Assembly (NCBI GenBank): GCA_017445025.1
Contig: JAFSVJ010000019.1
Coordinates: forward strand, 1 to 41,590
Direction of reading: 5' to 3'
DNA length: 41,590 nucleotides
Origin: Abditibacteriota bacterium
GTDB taxonomy: Bacteria > Armatimonadota > UBA5829
In this document: positions 23,783 to 32,295 of the stretch, piece by piece
Position numbering within the stretch: the first letter of the stretch is position 1
Layout of the letters: each line of letters begins with the position of its first letter
Notes under the pieces: generated by a model
Seen by the model: the letters and a program-made list of their open reading frames with translations, nothing else
What the model was told of the DNA's origin: nothing
Database searches by the model: none
Program-made: the position numbers and the translations under genes

Positions 23783-24514
23783 TTAAGCTTCCGGGTCCCA
23801 GAATGGGTTACCAACTCCCCAACCGACAGAATCATCATTCCAATAACCTATGGTTCCTACTGCATCTTTTGGACTTGATTTGTAGAAATGTGCATGACCA
23901 TCCGCAAAAGTAACATTTGCACCGCCATTATGACGACAATTTGTATTTGGACCACTGACATTAAAATGCCATACACCAAGTTCGTTCTCAGAATATCTAA
24001 CACCATCAACCAGATATGGAAAAGTATCTCCTATAAAAACCAACTTAGAAGCATCTTTAATCACTCCTAAACTGAGCGTAGAAGATCTTAATCCAAAGGC
24101 ACCATTAGAATACTGATAGGCAAAATTAGCATTAATACCATACCCACATAATTTTTTGTCTAAAGAAGGACAACGATATATATTAACATTTTTCACATAA
24201 GGATAAATACAATCCTTCCATGTCAAAACTTGCCCCATAACCCCAAAAAAATGGGATATGGTGTAGGGGTAGGCGTAATACGCATCAGTGTAAACAGCGT
24301 AAGTTGGAATTGCCGGAGGGAAAGTTTCCTCGTAATCATCAACATATAGTTGAAGAGCAGTTCCAATTTGTTTACAATTTGACAAACAACTTGCTTGTCT
24401 GGCCTTTTCTCTTGCCTGAGCAAATACAGGGAATAGAATTGCGGCAAGAATGGCAATGATGGCAATCACTACCAACAATTCTATTAAGGTAAAACCTTTT
24501 TTAATTGTGAACAT
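23783..24514 (-). CDS. DUF1559-type pseudopilin (prepilin N-terminal cleavage signal, H-X9-DG)
   Basis: 243 residues, starting at the ATG at 24514, because AAGGAGGAA lies 8 bases before it; the longer frame to 24571 would read through an operator. After KKG comes the prepilin peptidase site and the hydrophobic helix [19 protein letters not shown]. Next come [14 protein letters not shown] and [26 protein letters not shown], and at the C-terminus [13 protein letters not shown] (H-X9-DG). Such pseudopilins are greatly expanded in Armatimonadota, Lentisphaerota and Planctomycetota and often sit beside glycan-degradation genes. Their role (secretion pseudopilus, surface display) is unresolved. The conserved DYEETFPP and LFPVFAQ forms are the main taxonomic hint in the window. 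Confidence 0.93.
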   Translation of the reverse strand: MFTIKKGFTLIELLVVIAIIAILAAILFPVFAQAREKARQASCLSNCKQIGTALQLYVDDYEETFPPAIPTYAVYTDAYYAYPYTISHFFGVMGQVLTWKDCIYPYVKNVNIYRCPSLDKKLCGYGINANFAYQYSNGAFGLRSSTLSLGVIKDASKLVFIGDTFPYLVDGVRYSENELGVWHFNVSGPNTNCRHNGGANVTFADGHAHFYKSSPKDAVGTIGYWNDDSVGWGVGNPFWDPEA

Positions 24515-24557
24515 CTTTATGTTCCTCCTTAAAATGTTTTTTAACAAGCAAACAACT

Positions 24558-24573
24558 ACTTGTAAATACAAGT
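24558..24573. promoter_or_regulatory. Operator 1 for the GntR-type regulator
   Basis: ACTTGTA-AA-TACAAGT, a perfect 16-bp palindrome. It lies about 25-40 bases downstream of the predicted pseudopilin transcription start and about 45 upstream of its ATG, a roadblock position. The form is close to known AraR-type (GntR/LacI chimera) operators. Confidence 0.75.
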
Positions 24574-24603
24574 TATCTATTGCAAACTTTTCTTTACAAT
24601 TAT

Positions 24604-24633
24604 ATTATATCACTTTTATCATATTAAAGTCAA
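24604..24633 (-). promoter_or_regulatory. Promoter of the pseudopilin-DUF4838 unit
   Basis: Minus strand TTGACT (24633-24628), 18-nt spacer, TATAAT (24609-24604). Confidence 0.75.
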
Positions 24634-24678
24634 GGTCAAAAAACAGTAAAAAACACAAATTGAGTGTTTTTACAAAAA

Positions 24679-24694
24679 ACTTGTAAACACAAGT
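24679..24694. promoter_or_regulatory. Operator 2 for the GntR-type regulator
   Basis: ACTTGTA-AA-CACAAGT, the same palindrome as operator 1 with one changed base, centred 121 bp from it and 11 bases upstream of the regulator's -35. The pair could support looping and autoregulation. Confidence 0.7.
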
Positions 24695-24705
24695 GCTTTT
24701 TTAAT

Positions 24706-24734
24706 TTGATTTTATTATTGTTTTATTATATAAT
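24706..24734 (+). promoter_or_regulatory. Promoter of the GntR-type regulator gene
   Basis: Plus strand TTGATT (24706-24711), 17-nt spacer, TATAAT (24729-24734), followed by a GAGGT ribosome site and the ATG at 24756. Confidence 0.75.
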
Positions 24735-24755
24735 ATATATGATAGAGGTATTAAA

Positions 24756-25775
24756 ATGACAAAAAAAGAAGAAATTATTAGTTTTGTTAAAAACTACATT
24801 AAAGACCACAATTTAAAAAAAGGAGATAAAATAATAAGTGAACCCCTTCTTGCGGAACAACTAAATACCAGCAGAACCACTGTCCGAATAGCTTTAGCTG
24901 ATTTGGAAAAAGAAGGCGTCATAGAAAAGCAACACGGAAAAGGCACCTTTATAAAACAAGAAGAAAAAAAGAAAAAGTTTATTTTAATTATTTCAGCCAA
25001 TATATACGTAGAAGGAAACACCAAATATATATATAGATTCTTTTTCAAAATACTTAATAAATATATCTTAGATAAAGGATATAAACCTATATATTTCATA
25101 TCAGACAAACTTTTGGACATTACATCCTTAAGTGATACCTTAGATGAAATAGCCGGAGTAGTATCTTTTTTTGGATTGGAAAAAGATTTAGAATATATAG
25201 CCTCTCACAACATTCCCATATTAGAAGTATTAAAATCCCAACATCTAATTTATCCTTTTGTTATATTAGACCATAAAACATATTATAAAGAAATAACAAA
25301 TCAAATTAACAGTATTAATTCAAATAATGTTTTAATTTTTTCAATTAAAAGAGAAAAACAAAGTATAGACAATCTTTACAACGACTTTCCTTTTTGCTTT
25401 GAAACTGAATTGTTTGCAGAATATAATATTAAATTAATAGATTACTTCAATAGTGCTGATAACGGAGAATCTCAAATAGTAGAAGCACTTAACAGTATTA
25501 AGAGAAAACCTAATATGGTTATATTTTTAGATGATAATTTATTTAGCATAACTTCGGATTATTTTGAAGAATATCCTAATATTTTTAAAAATACAAAAAT
25601 ATTAACACAATCCAATATAAACTGGAATTATAAAGAAAATTATAATATTACAAGAATACAATTTGATATATATGAAGTAGGAAAAGAAGCTATTAACACA
25701 CTTGATAATATTATTCACAATAAACCATTAATTAAATATAACAAACTAATTAAACCAAATGTTATTACAAATTAA
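24756..25775 (+). CDS. GntR-family transcription regulator with LacI-type sensor domain
   Basis: 339 residues. Residues 1-70 form a GntR winged helix-turn-helix (GDKIISEPLLAEQLNTSRTTVRIALADLEKEGVIEKQHGKGTFI). From about residue 74 (KKFILIISANIYV) comes a divergent periplasmic-binding-protein-like sensor, the AraR architecture, which usually responds to a sugar. Very AT-rich, with Asn/Ile/Lys codons dominating. It is the only plus-strand gene in the 6-40 kb part and is divergent from the pseudopilin-DUF4838 pair. Two matching palindromes lie in the shared 240-bp region, so it probably represses both directions. Ligand unknown. Confidence 0.88.
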   Translation: MTKKEEIISFVKNYIKDHNLKKGDKIISEPLLAEQLNTSRTTVRIALADLEKEGVIEKQHGKGTFIKQEEKKKKFILIISANIYVEGNTKYIYRFFFKILNKYILDKGYKPIYFISDKLLDITSLSDTLDEIAGVVSFFGLEKDLEYIASHNIPILEVLKSQHLIYPFVILDHKTYYKEITNQINSINSNNVLIFSIKREKQSIDNLYNDFPFCFETELFAEYNIKLIDYFNSADNGESQIVEALNSIKRKPNMVIFLDDNLFSITSDYFEEYPNIFKNTKILTQSNINWNYKENYNITRIQFDIYEVGKEAINTLDNIIHNKPLIKYNKLIKPNVITN

Positions 25776-25777
25776 TA

Positions 25778-25812
25778 AATAATGCACAATGCATAAAGCA
25801 TTATGCATTATT
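25778..25812. repeat. Solo TGCATT palindrome between convergent genes
   Basis: AATAATGCACAATGC, a 5-base loop, then GCATTATGCATTATT, a 15-bp stem with one mismatch. It fills the whole gap between the GntR gene stop (25775) and the metallophosphoesterase stop (25811) and could end both transcripts. It is made of the same TGCA-A-x-A units as the arrays that bracket the four-helix-bundle genes at 32.2-35.0 kb. Confidence 0.75.
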
Positions 25813-26878
25813 AAAATTGGCTCATAACTTCAAAAGTCTTATAATTTATAACTATTCCGTTTCTTTGAACCAAATAAGAATTTTCATTGGCACCTATTCT
25901 GATAAGCTTTATTGTTTCGGTGCTTGTGTCCACCACCATAGCATTGGCAAGATCCTGGCTTCGATGTCCGTCCCGTCTTGTAATGTTAGAATACATCATA
26001 CACTGTTCTCTGTTGGTGGCATCAATGCTGTAATATAACTGTCCGGGGAAGTCTTTGTTATATGCAAACTGTTCCCAGTGTGTATGTCCCCCCAGCCAGC
26101 AGATAAATTTTCCACCTCCGGCTTTAAAAACTTCCACAATTTTATTATACAGACGCATATCATCATAACTTCCGAGAGAGTCATAATGGTCAAAATCCGT
26201 AAAATTACACTTAATCTGAACCGCATTTCGAGGGTTATAGTGGTATGCCACAATAACAGCATAATCATTTTCAAGAGCACCGGTTAAAGCATCTTTAAAC
26301 CAATTATATTGCTCCTCATTTTCCTCGTTTTGCAAAGCACAATCAAGACCTATCAATCTCATTTTCTTTCTCGGATAATCTTTGTAGTAATAGGTATTTC
26401 CCTCTTTGTATGTGACATTCCAATTTTTAATATATTTGGCAAAATATTGGTCCCAAATTTCTTTTTTATTAAGTCTGTTAGTCCACCATTCCCAACCTTC
26501 CATGGTTCTAAGAAAATCATGGTTTCCTGTCACAAAGAGTATTTTTTCGGCACCCTTAACTTCACCCCAAAAATCAAAACCTTGGTCTGCGGCTCCCGGC
26601 ACCAAATCTCCCGTGCAAATAGCATCGTCAAAATACTTTCCGTAGACACCTAAAAACTCCACATATCGCTGAAGCTCCACCTTATCTCCGTGAATATCGG
26701 AAAAGTGAAACAAAACAAAGGGGTTTGAAGTATCTTTATATTCGTTATCTTTTACATTACGACCTCGGAAAGAGTCAATAAGTCTGTCCTCAAAACCCGG
26801 GTTAAGCTCCGCCATAGACTGAGCAAAACATAAAGAAGATATAGATAAAAATAAAAATAATACTAATAATAATTTCAC
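25811..26878 (-). CDS. Secreted calcineurin-like metallophosphoesterase 3
   Basis: 355 residues starting at the GTG at 26878, which has GAGGTG six bases before it; a GTG three codons upstream lacks a site. Signal peptide MKLLLVLFLFLSISSLCFAQ. Motifs HFSDIHGD, CTGDL, TGNHDF, AYHYNP and GGHTHWEQ are intact. Close to paralogue 1 through the whole length, including DCALQNEENEEQ and the shared C-terminal block. Convergent with the GntR gene. Between it and paralogue 4 lies a 217-bp gap with an AATTTGC-GAAA-GCAAATT hairpin and C/G-capped hairpin copy 3. Confidence 0.9.
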   Translation of the reverse strand: MKLLLVLFLFLSISSLCFAQSMAELNPGFEDRLIDSFRGRNVKDNEYKDTSNPFVLFHFSDIHGDKVELQRYVEFLGVYGKYFDDAICTGDLVPGAADQGFDFWGEVKGAEKILFVTGNHDFLRTMEGWEWWTNRLNKKEIWDQYFAKYIKNWNVTYKEGNTYYYKDYPRKKMRLIGLDCALQNEENEEQYNWFKDALTGALENDYAVIVAYHYNPRNAVQIKCNFTDFDHYDSLGSYDDMRLYNKIVEVFKAGGGKFICWLGGHTHWEQFAYNKDFPGQLYYSIDATNREQCMMYSNITRRDGHRSQDLANAMVVDTSTETIKLIRIGANENSYLVQRNGIVINYKTFEVMSQF

Positions 26879-27058
26879 AACTTTCACCTCATTTTATTAT
26901 TAAATTATTAACAATGGAACACCATTGGTTATTGGCTTAAATTATTAGGCTTTTATCGTAAATTTGCGAAAGCAAATTCAGTTTAAGGAGGGTGAATCTA
27001 TCAACTTAGGCTTTTAACATATATATTAAATATTATGTAGTTAAAGGGAAGGGGGGCA

Positions 27059-27094
27059 ACGATGAAAAATCACAGATTTTTCATCGTGGGGGGG
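27059..27094. repeat. C/G-capped hairpin, copy 3
   Basis: ACGATGAAAAATC (27059-27071) and GATTTTTCATCGT (27075-27087) form a perfect 13-bp stem with loop ACA, followed by seven G and preceded by GGGGGGCA. It sits 10 bases after the stop of metallophosphoesterase 4, matching copy 2 after paralogue 1. Confidence 0.8.
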
Positions 27095-27104
27095 GAATAA
27101 AAAA

Positions 27105-28175
27105 CTAAAATTGACTTAAAATCTCATAAGTTTCATAATTTAGGGTTATTCCGTTTCTTTGAACTAAGTAAGAATTCACATTGGCACCGATTCTTATAAT
27201 CTTTAAAGTCTTTGTAGTAGTATCTACAATAAGAGCATTGGCAAGGTCTTGGCTTCTTGTTCCGTCTTTCCTTGTCATATTTCCATACATCATAGATTGA
27301 AATCTGTTTGTGGCGTCAATACTATAATGAAGTTGTGTGGGGAATGCCTTAGGGTAGGCAAATTGTTCCCAGTGAGTGTGACCGCAAAGCCATAAAACAA
27401 ACTTTCCCCCCTCTGCCTTAAATTCTTCCACAGCTTTATAGTATTCGGTCATATCACCGGCGTAAGGCTCTGAACCTGCTTGGTGATCCACTTCTGTGAA
27501 ATTACATTTAATCTGCTCAGAGTTTCCCGGATGGTAATGGAAGGCGGTTATGACATAATAATCCATCTCTCTTGCCCCTTTAAGAACATCTTTATACCAG
27601 GCAAGTTGCTCTGCGTCATCCTCCCCTTTAAAAGAACAGTCAAGACCTATAAGTCTAAATCTCTTTTCAGGGTAATCTTTGTAGTAATAGGGGTTCCCTT
27701 CAATATAATTAACATTCCAATTTTTAATATATTTGGCAAAGTATTGGTTCCACAACTCTTTTTTGCTGAGACGATCGTTCCAATTCTCTCCCGCCCATTT
27801 TCTTATAAAGTCATGATTTCCCAAAACAAAAAGTATTTTTTCTGCGCCCTTAACTTCTCCCCAGTAGTTAAAGCCTTGTTCAGCTGCAAGCTCCACCAAG
27901 TCTCCGGTGCATATAGCGTCATCAAAATACTTTCCGTAAGTGCCTAAAAACTCCACATACCTTTCCAATTCAAGTTTATCTCCGTGAATATCGGAAAAAT
28001 GAAATAATACAAGGGGTTTTATGTTGGTCATATATTCGTTGGCGGTTCTGTTGTGAGGTCTCATGGCAGCAGTGAGCAAATCCTCAAATCCGGGGTTTAA
28101 TTCCGCCATAGTTTGAGAATATAAAACAGAGCCCAAAATAATAAATAAAAATATAGCAAAAATTGTTTTTTTCAT
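27105..28175 (-). CDS. Secreted calcineurin-like metallophosphoesterase 4
   Basis: 356 residues with signal peptide MKKTIFAIFLFIILGSVLYS. Motifs HFSDIHGD, CTGDL, LGNHDF, AFHYHP (instead of AYHYNP) and CGHTHWEQ are present, so the metal site is complete. The loop DCSFKGEDDAEQ resembles paralogue 2. Ribosome site AAAGG. It follows the terminator of the 2-oxoacid dehydrogenase operon; no clear promoter of its own is visible. Confidence 0.9.
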   Translation of the reverse strand: MKKTIFAIFLFIILGSVLYSQTMAELNPGFEDLLTAAMRPHNRTANEYMTNIKPLVLFHFSDIHGDKLELERYVEFLGTYGKYFDDAICTGDLVELAAEQGFNYWGEVKGAEKILFVLGNHDFIRKWAGENWNDRLSKKELWNQYFAKYIKNWNVNYIEGNPYYYKDYPEKRFRLIGLDCSFKGEDDAEQLAWYKDVLKGAREMDYYVITAFHYHPGNSEQIKCNFTEVDHQAGSEPYAGDMTEYYKAVEEFKAEGGKFVLWLCGHTHWEQFAYPKAFPTQLHYSIDATNRFQSMMYGNMTRKDGTRSQDLANALIVDTTTKTLKIIRIGANVNSYLVQRNGITLNYETYEILSQF

Positions 28176-28193
28176 AATAAAACCTTTAAAATT

Positions 28194-28211
28194 GCCCCCT
28201 ATTAAGGGGGC
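28194..28211 (-). terminator. Terminator of the 2-oxoacid dehydrogenase operon
   Basis: Minus strand GCCCCCT-TAAT-AGGGGGC followed by AATTTT, about 28 bases past the E1 stop codon. Confidence 0.75.
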
Positions 28212-28238
28212 TTATTTTATATGTAAATCAAACTTTAT

Positions 28239-30719
28239 TTACACACCAAGTTTTTCTCTTCTGATCTTTTCAAGAGGAGTGAAGTTGCATGCGGGAGTGT
28301 AGCCGGGGAGTGGCATAATCTTCTCGTGAATTGCATCTATTATCCAACTTGCTTGTGGGAAGAAATCAGAGTCTAATTCGTAGCAAGGGGTGATCCAGTT
28401 GCGGGCGCCCACAACAGCAACGGGAGCGTCAAGGTAATCAAAGGCAAGTTCCGTAACGGTCTGTGCAATTGTGTTAATGTAAGAACCTCTTTCACAGGCG
28501 TCACTGGCAACAACCAATTTTCCTGTCTTCTTTACGGATTCGAGAACTACGTCATAGTCAAAAGGAACAAGGCTTCTTGCGTCAATAATTTCTGCAGAGA
28601 TACCATATTCTGCTTTTAACTTCTTGGCAGCTTCAACAGCTTTGTAAAGTGTGGCACCTATGGTTAAGATGGTCACATCATCACCTTTAACCTTTACATC
28701 GGGAACTCCGATAGGAACTTCGTAGGATTCTACGGGAACACCGCCTTCGTGGAATTCTTCACCCTTATCGTAAATTCTTTGAGATTCAAAGCAGATAACA
28801 GGGTCTGTTCCGTTTAATGCGCTGGTCATAAGACCTTTTGCGTCGTAAGGAGTTGCAGGGAATATAACCTTAATTCCGGGAACGTGGGAGATTAAGGAAG
28901 ACCAGTCTTGTGAGTGCTGTGCACCATACTTAGAACCAACGGAAACTCTGATAACAACAGGCATCTTAATAACACCGGCGGACATAGCTTGCCATTTTGG
29001 AATTTGGTTAAATACTTCGTCACCGGCTCTTCCTAAGAAGTCACAATACATAAGTTCTGCAATAACTCTACCACCTGCCATACCGTAACCACAAGCGGAA
29101 CCAACAATAGCGGCTTCAGAAATAGGTGAGTTGAAAAGTCTGTGGTAAGGGATAACCTCGGTTAAACCTTGGTAAACAGCGTAAGCACCACCCCAATCTC
29201 TTATATCTTCACCATAGGTGATAAGAGTAGGATCTTCGTAGAACTTATCAATAATAGCTTCAAATAAACCGTCACGGAGTTGGTATGCTTTAACTTTACT
29301 GATAGGCTTACCTTCAGCATCAAGTCCCCATCTCTCTTTCTTGGCAATCTTTTGAACTCTCGGTGAAGATTCCTTAGGACCTAAAACCTTAACTTCGTCA
29401 TCACTCATCTTAGCGATTTTTTCGTTGGAGAACATTAAGTCTTCAATTACGAGAGGATTGTTCTTAACATCCATTCTTGGAGAGATTTCAAGGTCGGAAC
29501 CTAATCTACACATATTGGTAATGAATTCTTTAACGTTAGCTCTAATCTCTTCAAAATCGCTCTTCTTGGCAACTTTAGCTTTGATAAGCTTATCTGAATA
29601 TGTATCTAATACATCGTATTTTTCCCATTCTTGGATTTCTTCTTTTGTTCTGTAAGAAGAAGAGTCGGAAGGAGAGTGACCGGCATATCTGTAAGTCACA
29701 ACATCCAAAAGAACGGGGCCGCCTTCTTTTTCAATTATAGCTTTCTTTCTTCTGTAAGCGTCAATAACGGCAAGTGGGTCATAACCGTTTACTCTTTCTG
29801 CATACATTTGGTTAGGTGTCACAGCACCGAGTCTTGCAAGGAAGTCATATCCCATGGTTTCACCACGGGTTTGTCCACCCATACCATATTGGTTGTTGAA
29901 AATGTTAAATACAAGAGGAAGACCCTTGTTGTAACCTTTTTCCCATAATTGAGTAATTTGGTCCATAGTGGACATCATAATAGCTTCCCAAACAGGACCA
30001 CAACCAAGGGAACCATCACCGATATTACATACAACAATACCGTCTTTGGCGTTACATCTCTTGTAAAGAGCTGCACCAAGAGCTATAGGAGCGGAACCAC
30101 CAACGATAGCGTTGTTGGGGTAAATACCGAAAGGTGTAAAGAATGCGTGCATAGATCCACCAAGTCCTCTGTGGAAACCGGTCTCTCTTGCAAAGATTTC
30201 AGCAACTGTTCCGTAAACCAGGAAGTGAAGTGCAAGGTCTTTAACGTTCTTAATCTTCTTTCCCAAACCTTTCTCTAAGGCTTTAAGGATTTTACCGTCG
30301 CTGAAGGATTCCATCATACTCATAAGTTCTTTGTCGGAAAGTTTGTGAATAGAGGACATACCTTTAGCTAAGATTTCACCGTGGCTACGGTGAGAACCGA
30401 AGGTGTAGTCATTAATGTTTAACAAGTATGCTTCACCAACAGCAGAAGCTTCTTGACCTGTTGAAAGGTGTGCAGGACCCGGGTTGGAATATTCAACACC
30501 GTTGTATTGGTTCTGTGTCTTGATTTCGTAAAGCATGGTTTCGAATTCACGGATAACAGCCATATCATGGAAAATTCTTATAAGGTCCTTATCTGTGAAA
30601 TTCTTTGCTTTCTTTTCTTCGGCAACGGTTTTGTTATAGACATTTACATCAATGTCTTTAAAAGTGATTTTACCTTTCTTAAGTAAAAACTTAGGGTCGG
30701 CATATTGACTCTTAGGCAT
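28239..30719 (-). CDS. 2-oxoacid (pyruvate-type) dehydrogenase E1, fused alpha and beta subunits
   Basis: 826 residues joining E1-alpha (about 1-420) and E1-beta (about 480-826) in one chain. The thiamine diphosphate motif GDGSLGCGPVWEA...NNQ is near residues 232-265, with FGSHRSHGE and HRGLGGSMH upstream. The beta part has ITYGEDIRDWGG, FNSPISEAAIVGSACGYGMAGGRVI, GAQHSQDW and DARSLVPFDYD. Decarboxylates a 2-oxoacid and transfers the acyl group to E2 lipoate. Whether the substrate is pyruvate, a branched oxoacid or acetoin cannot be decided; gene order E2-E3-E1 with polyol dehydrogenases upstream does not settle it. Ribosome site GGGAG. Confidence 0.92.
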   Translation of the reverse strand: MPKSQYADPKFLLKKGKITFKDIDVNVYNKTVAEEKKAKNFTDKDLIRIFHDMAVIREFETMLYEIKTQNQYNGVEYSNPGPAHLSTGQEASAVGEAYLLNINDYTFGSHRSHGEILAKGMSSIHKLSDKELMSMMESFSDGKILKALEKGLGKKIKNVKDLALHFLVYGTVAEIFARETGFHRGLGGSMHAFFTPFGIYPNNAIVGGSAPIALGAALYKRCNAKDGIVVCNIGDGSLGCGPVWEAIMMSTMDQITQLWEKGYNKGLPLVFNIFNNQYGMGGQTRGETMGYDFLARLGAVTPNQMYAERVNGYDPLAVIDAYRRKKAIIEKEGGPVLLDVVTYRYAGHSPSDSSSYRTKEEIQEWEKYDVLDTYSDKLIKAKVAKKSDFEEIRANVKEFITNMCRLGSDLEISPRMDVKNNPLVIEDLMFSNEKIAKMSDDEVKVLGPKESSPRVQKIAKKERWGLDAEGKPISKVKAYQLRDGLFEAIIDKFYEDPTLITYGEDIRDWGGAYAVYQGLTEVIPYHRLFNSPISEAAIVGSACGYGMAGGRVIAELMYCDFLGRAGDEVFNQIPKWQAMSAGVIKMPVVIRVSVGSKYGAQHSQDWSSLISHVPGIKVIFPATPYDAKGLMTSALNGTDPVICFESQRIYDKGEEFHEGGVPVESYEVPIGVPDVKVKGDDVTILTIGATLYKAVEAAKKLKAEYGISAEIIDARSLVPFDYDVVLESVKKTGKLVVASDACERGSYINTIAQTVTELAFDYLDAPVAVVGARNWITPCYELDSDFFPQASWIIDAIHEKIMPLPGYTPACNFTPLEKIRREKLGV

Positions 30720-30766
30720 ATTTTATCTCCCAATAATTAATTACTTTTTATGTTTAGATTAAAAAT

Positions 30767-32131
30767 CTATATTGTCCAAATAACTTCTCTTAAAATCTCT
30801 GAAACGGTTGGGTGAGGGAATACATATTCCTTAATCCTGTCCACTCTCATTTCGTTCTCAATAATGGGAACCATAGAGATTATAAATTCTGAAGCGTAAG
30901 CAGAAATAACATGACAACCTATTATAGTATTCTTTTTCTTATCTACAATAAGTTTACATATACAGGTTTGATCTCCGCCTTCTGCAACAAAACGACCGGC
31001 GTATATAAGAGGAAGTTTAGCAACTTTAAAATCAATACCTTTGGCTTTTGCGGACTCTTCCGTTTCACCTATGGCACCTATTTCAGGGTTTGTGTAAATA
31101 ACACTTGGTATAGAATTGTAGCGAACCACATCGTTTTTACCTAAAATAGTGTTTACGGCAACTTCAGCCTCTCTGTATGCTGTGTGAGCAAGCATAATCT
31201 TTGCGTTTGTGTCACCTATGGCAAAACAGTTGGGAATGTTGGTTCTGCACTTTTCGTCAGTCTTTATTGCTCTTCTGTCCATTTCAATGTTAAGAGTTTC
31301 AAGACCTATATTGGCAGTATTCGGAGTTCTTCCGACACTCATAAGAACTTTTTCAGCCTTAACTTTAAAGCTCTTACCGTCAGCTTCATAGTTTACACCG
31401 TCAAGGTCAACCTGTGTCACCTTGCAACCCAGTTTAAAATCAATACCCTTCTTGGTATATATATCTTGTAAGATTTTGCTTATTTCTCTGTCGGTAGGAC
31501 CTGCTATGTGATCAAGCATTTCCACAACAGTCACATGAGAGCCGATGGAGTTAAAGTAGGCAGCCATTTCAAGACCTATAACACCACCACCTATAACAAC
31601 CAATTCTTTCGGAACATCTTCCATGTCAAGAATTTCTCTGTTTGTCACCACAACACCCTTTGCAAAAGCTTCTTTTACTCCGGGTATGGGAGGCATGGCA
31701 CATTCTGAACCTGTGGCAATAATGAGGTATTTGGATGTGTATTCTTTTCCGTCGGCTTCAATAAGAAATTCATTATCTTTTTTACCCTTAATAACACCGG
31801 TAGCCTTAATAACATCCACCTTGTTGGCTTTCATGGTGGCACCGACACCGGAAACAAGGGTTTTAACTATTTTATTCTTTCTGGCAACAACAGATTTATG
31901 ATCAAATTTTATGTTATCGCAAGAAAAACCGTAATCTTTGCTGTGAAGAGCATATTCATAAGCCTTTGCACAATAGAGAAAAGACTTTGTGGGGATACAA
32001 CCTTCGTTAAGACAAGTTCCACCTAAAGCTTTTTTCTCAATTACAGCACATTTAAGACCTGCGTGACCGGCTCTTTCAGCGGCAAGATAACCACCGGGAC
32101 CACCACCTAATACTATTAAATCGTAACCCAT
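30767..32131 (-). CDS. lpdA: Dihydrolipoyl dehydrogenase (E3)
   Basis: 454 residues. FAD-binding GGGPGGYLAAERAG at 9-22; redox disulfide GGTCLNEGCIPTKS with C40 and C45; NAD-binding VIGGGVIGLEMAAYF near 180; AIGDTNAKIMLAHTA; and the C-terminal His-Glu pair in HPTVSE (H440, E445). Reoxidises the lipoyl groups of E2 with NAD. Ribosome site AGGAGAT. It lies between E2 and E1 in the operon, separated from E2 by a four-helix-bundle-protein cassette. Confidence 0.96.
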   Translation of the reverse strand: MGYDLIVLGGGPGGYLAAERAGHAGLKCAVIEKKALGGTCLNEGCIPTKSFLYCAKAYEYALHSKDYGFSCDNIKFDHKSVVARKNKIVKTLVSGVGATMKANKVDVIKATGVIKGKKDNEFLIEADGKEYTSKYLIIATGSECAMPPIPGVKEAFAKGVVVTNREILDMEDVPKELVVIGGGVIGLEMAAYFNSIGSHVTVVEMLDHIAGPTDREISKILQDIYTKKGIDFKLGCKVTQVDLDGVNYEADGKSFKVKAEKVLMSVGRTPNTANIGLETLNIEMDRRAIKTDEKCRTNIPNCFAIGDTNAKIMLAHTAYREAEVAVNTILGKNDVVRYNSIPSVIYTNPEIGAIGETEESAKAKGIDFKVAKLPLIYAGRFVAEGGDQTCICKLIVDKKKNTIIGCHVISAYASEFIISMVPIIENEMRVDRIKEYVFPHPTVSEILREVIWTI

Positions 32132-32172
32132 ATTATATATCTCCTGTAATTTATAGATATTACGACATTTTT

Positions 32173-32223
32173 AATGCATAATGCACAATGCATAATGCAA
32201 AATTAAATGCACAATGCAAAATA
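32173..32223 (+). repeat. TGCA heptamer array, left end of cassette 1
   Basis: Plus strand reads AATGCATAATGCACAATGCA and continues with further AATGCAxA units. It is oriented opposite to the TGCATTTTGCATT array at 32725-32769, so the two bracket the four-helix-bundle gene as inverted repeats. Confidence 0.75.
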
Positions 32224-32295
32224 TTAGATGCACTAATATTTATAGCGGGCATTTTAAAAACTAAATGCAAAATTAAAAATAAAATAATGTAAAAT

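Noticed and set aside
24515..24571. Longer N-terminus for the pseudopilin
   Set aside because: It would add 19 residues before the prepilin leader and run through operator 1; the ATG at 24514 has an excellent ribosome site.
26940..27010. Riboswitch-like element with the GAAA-loop hairpin between metallophosphoesterases 3 and 4
   Set aside because: A single AATTTGC-GAAA-GCAAATT stem with no conserved core or downstream gene in the right position.
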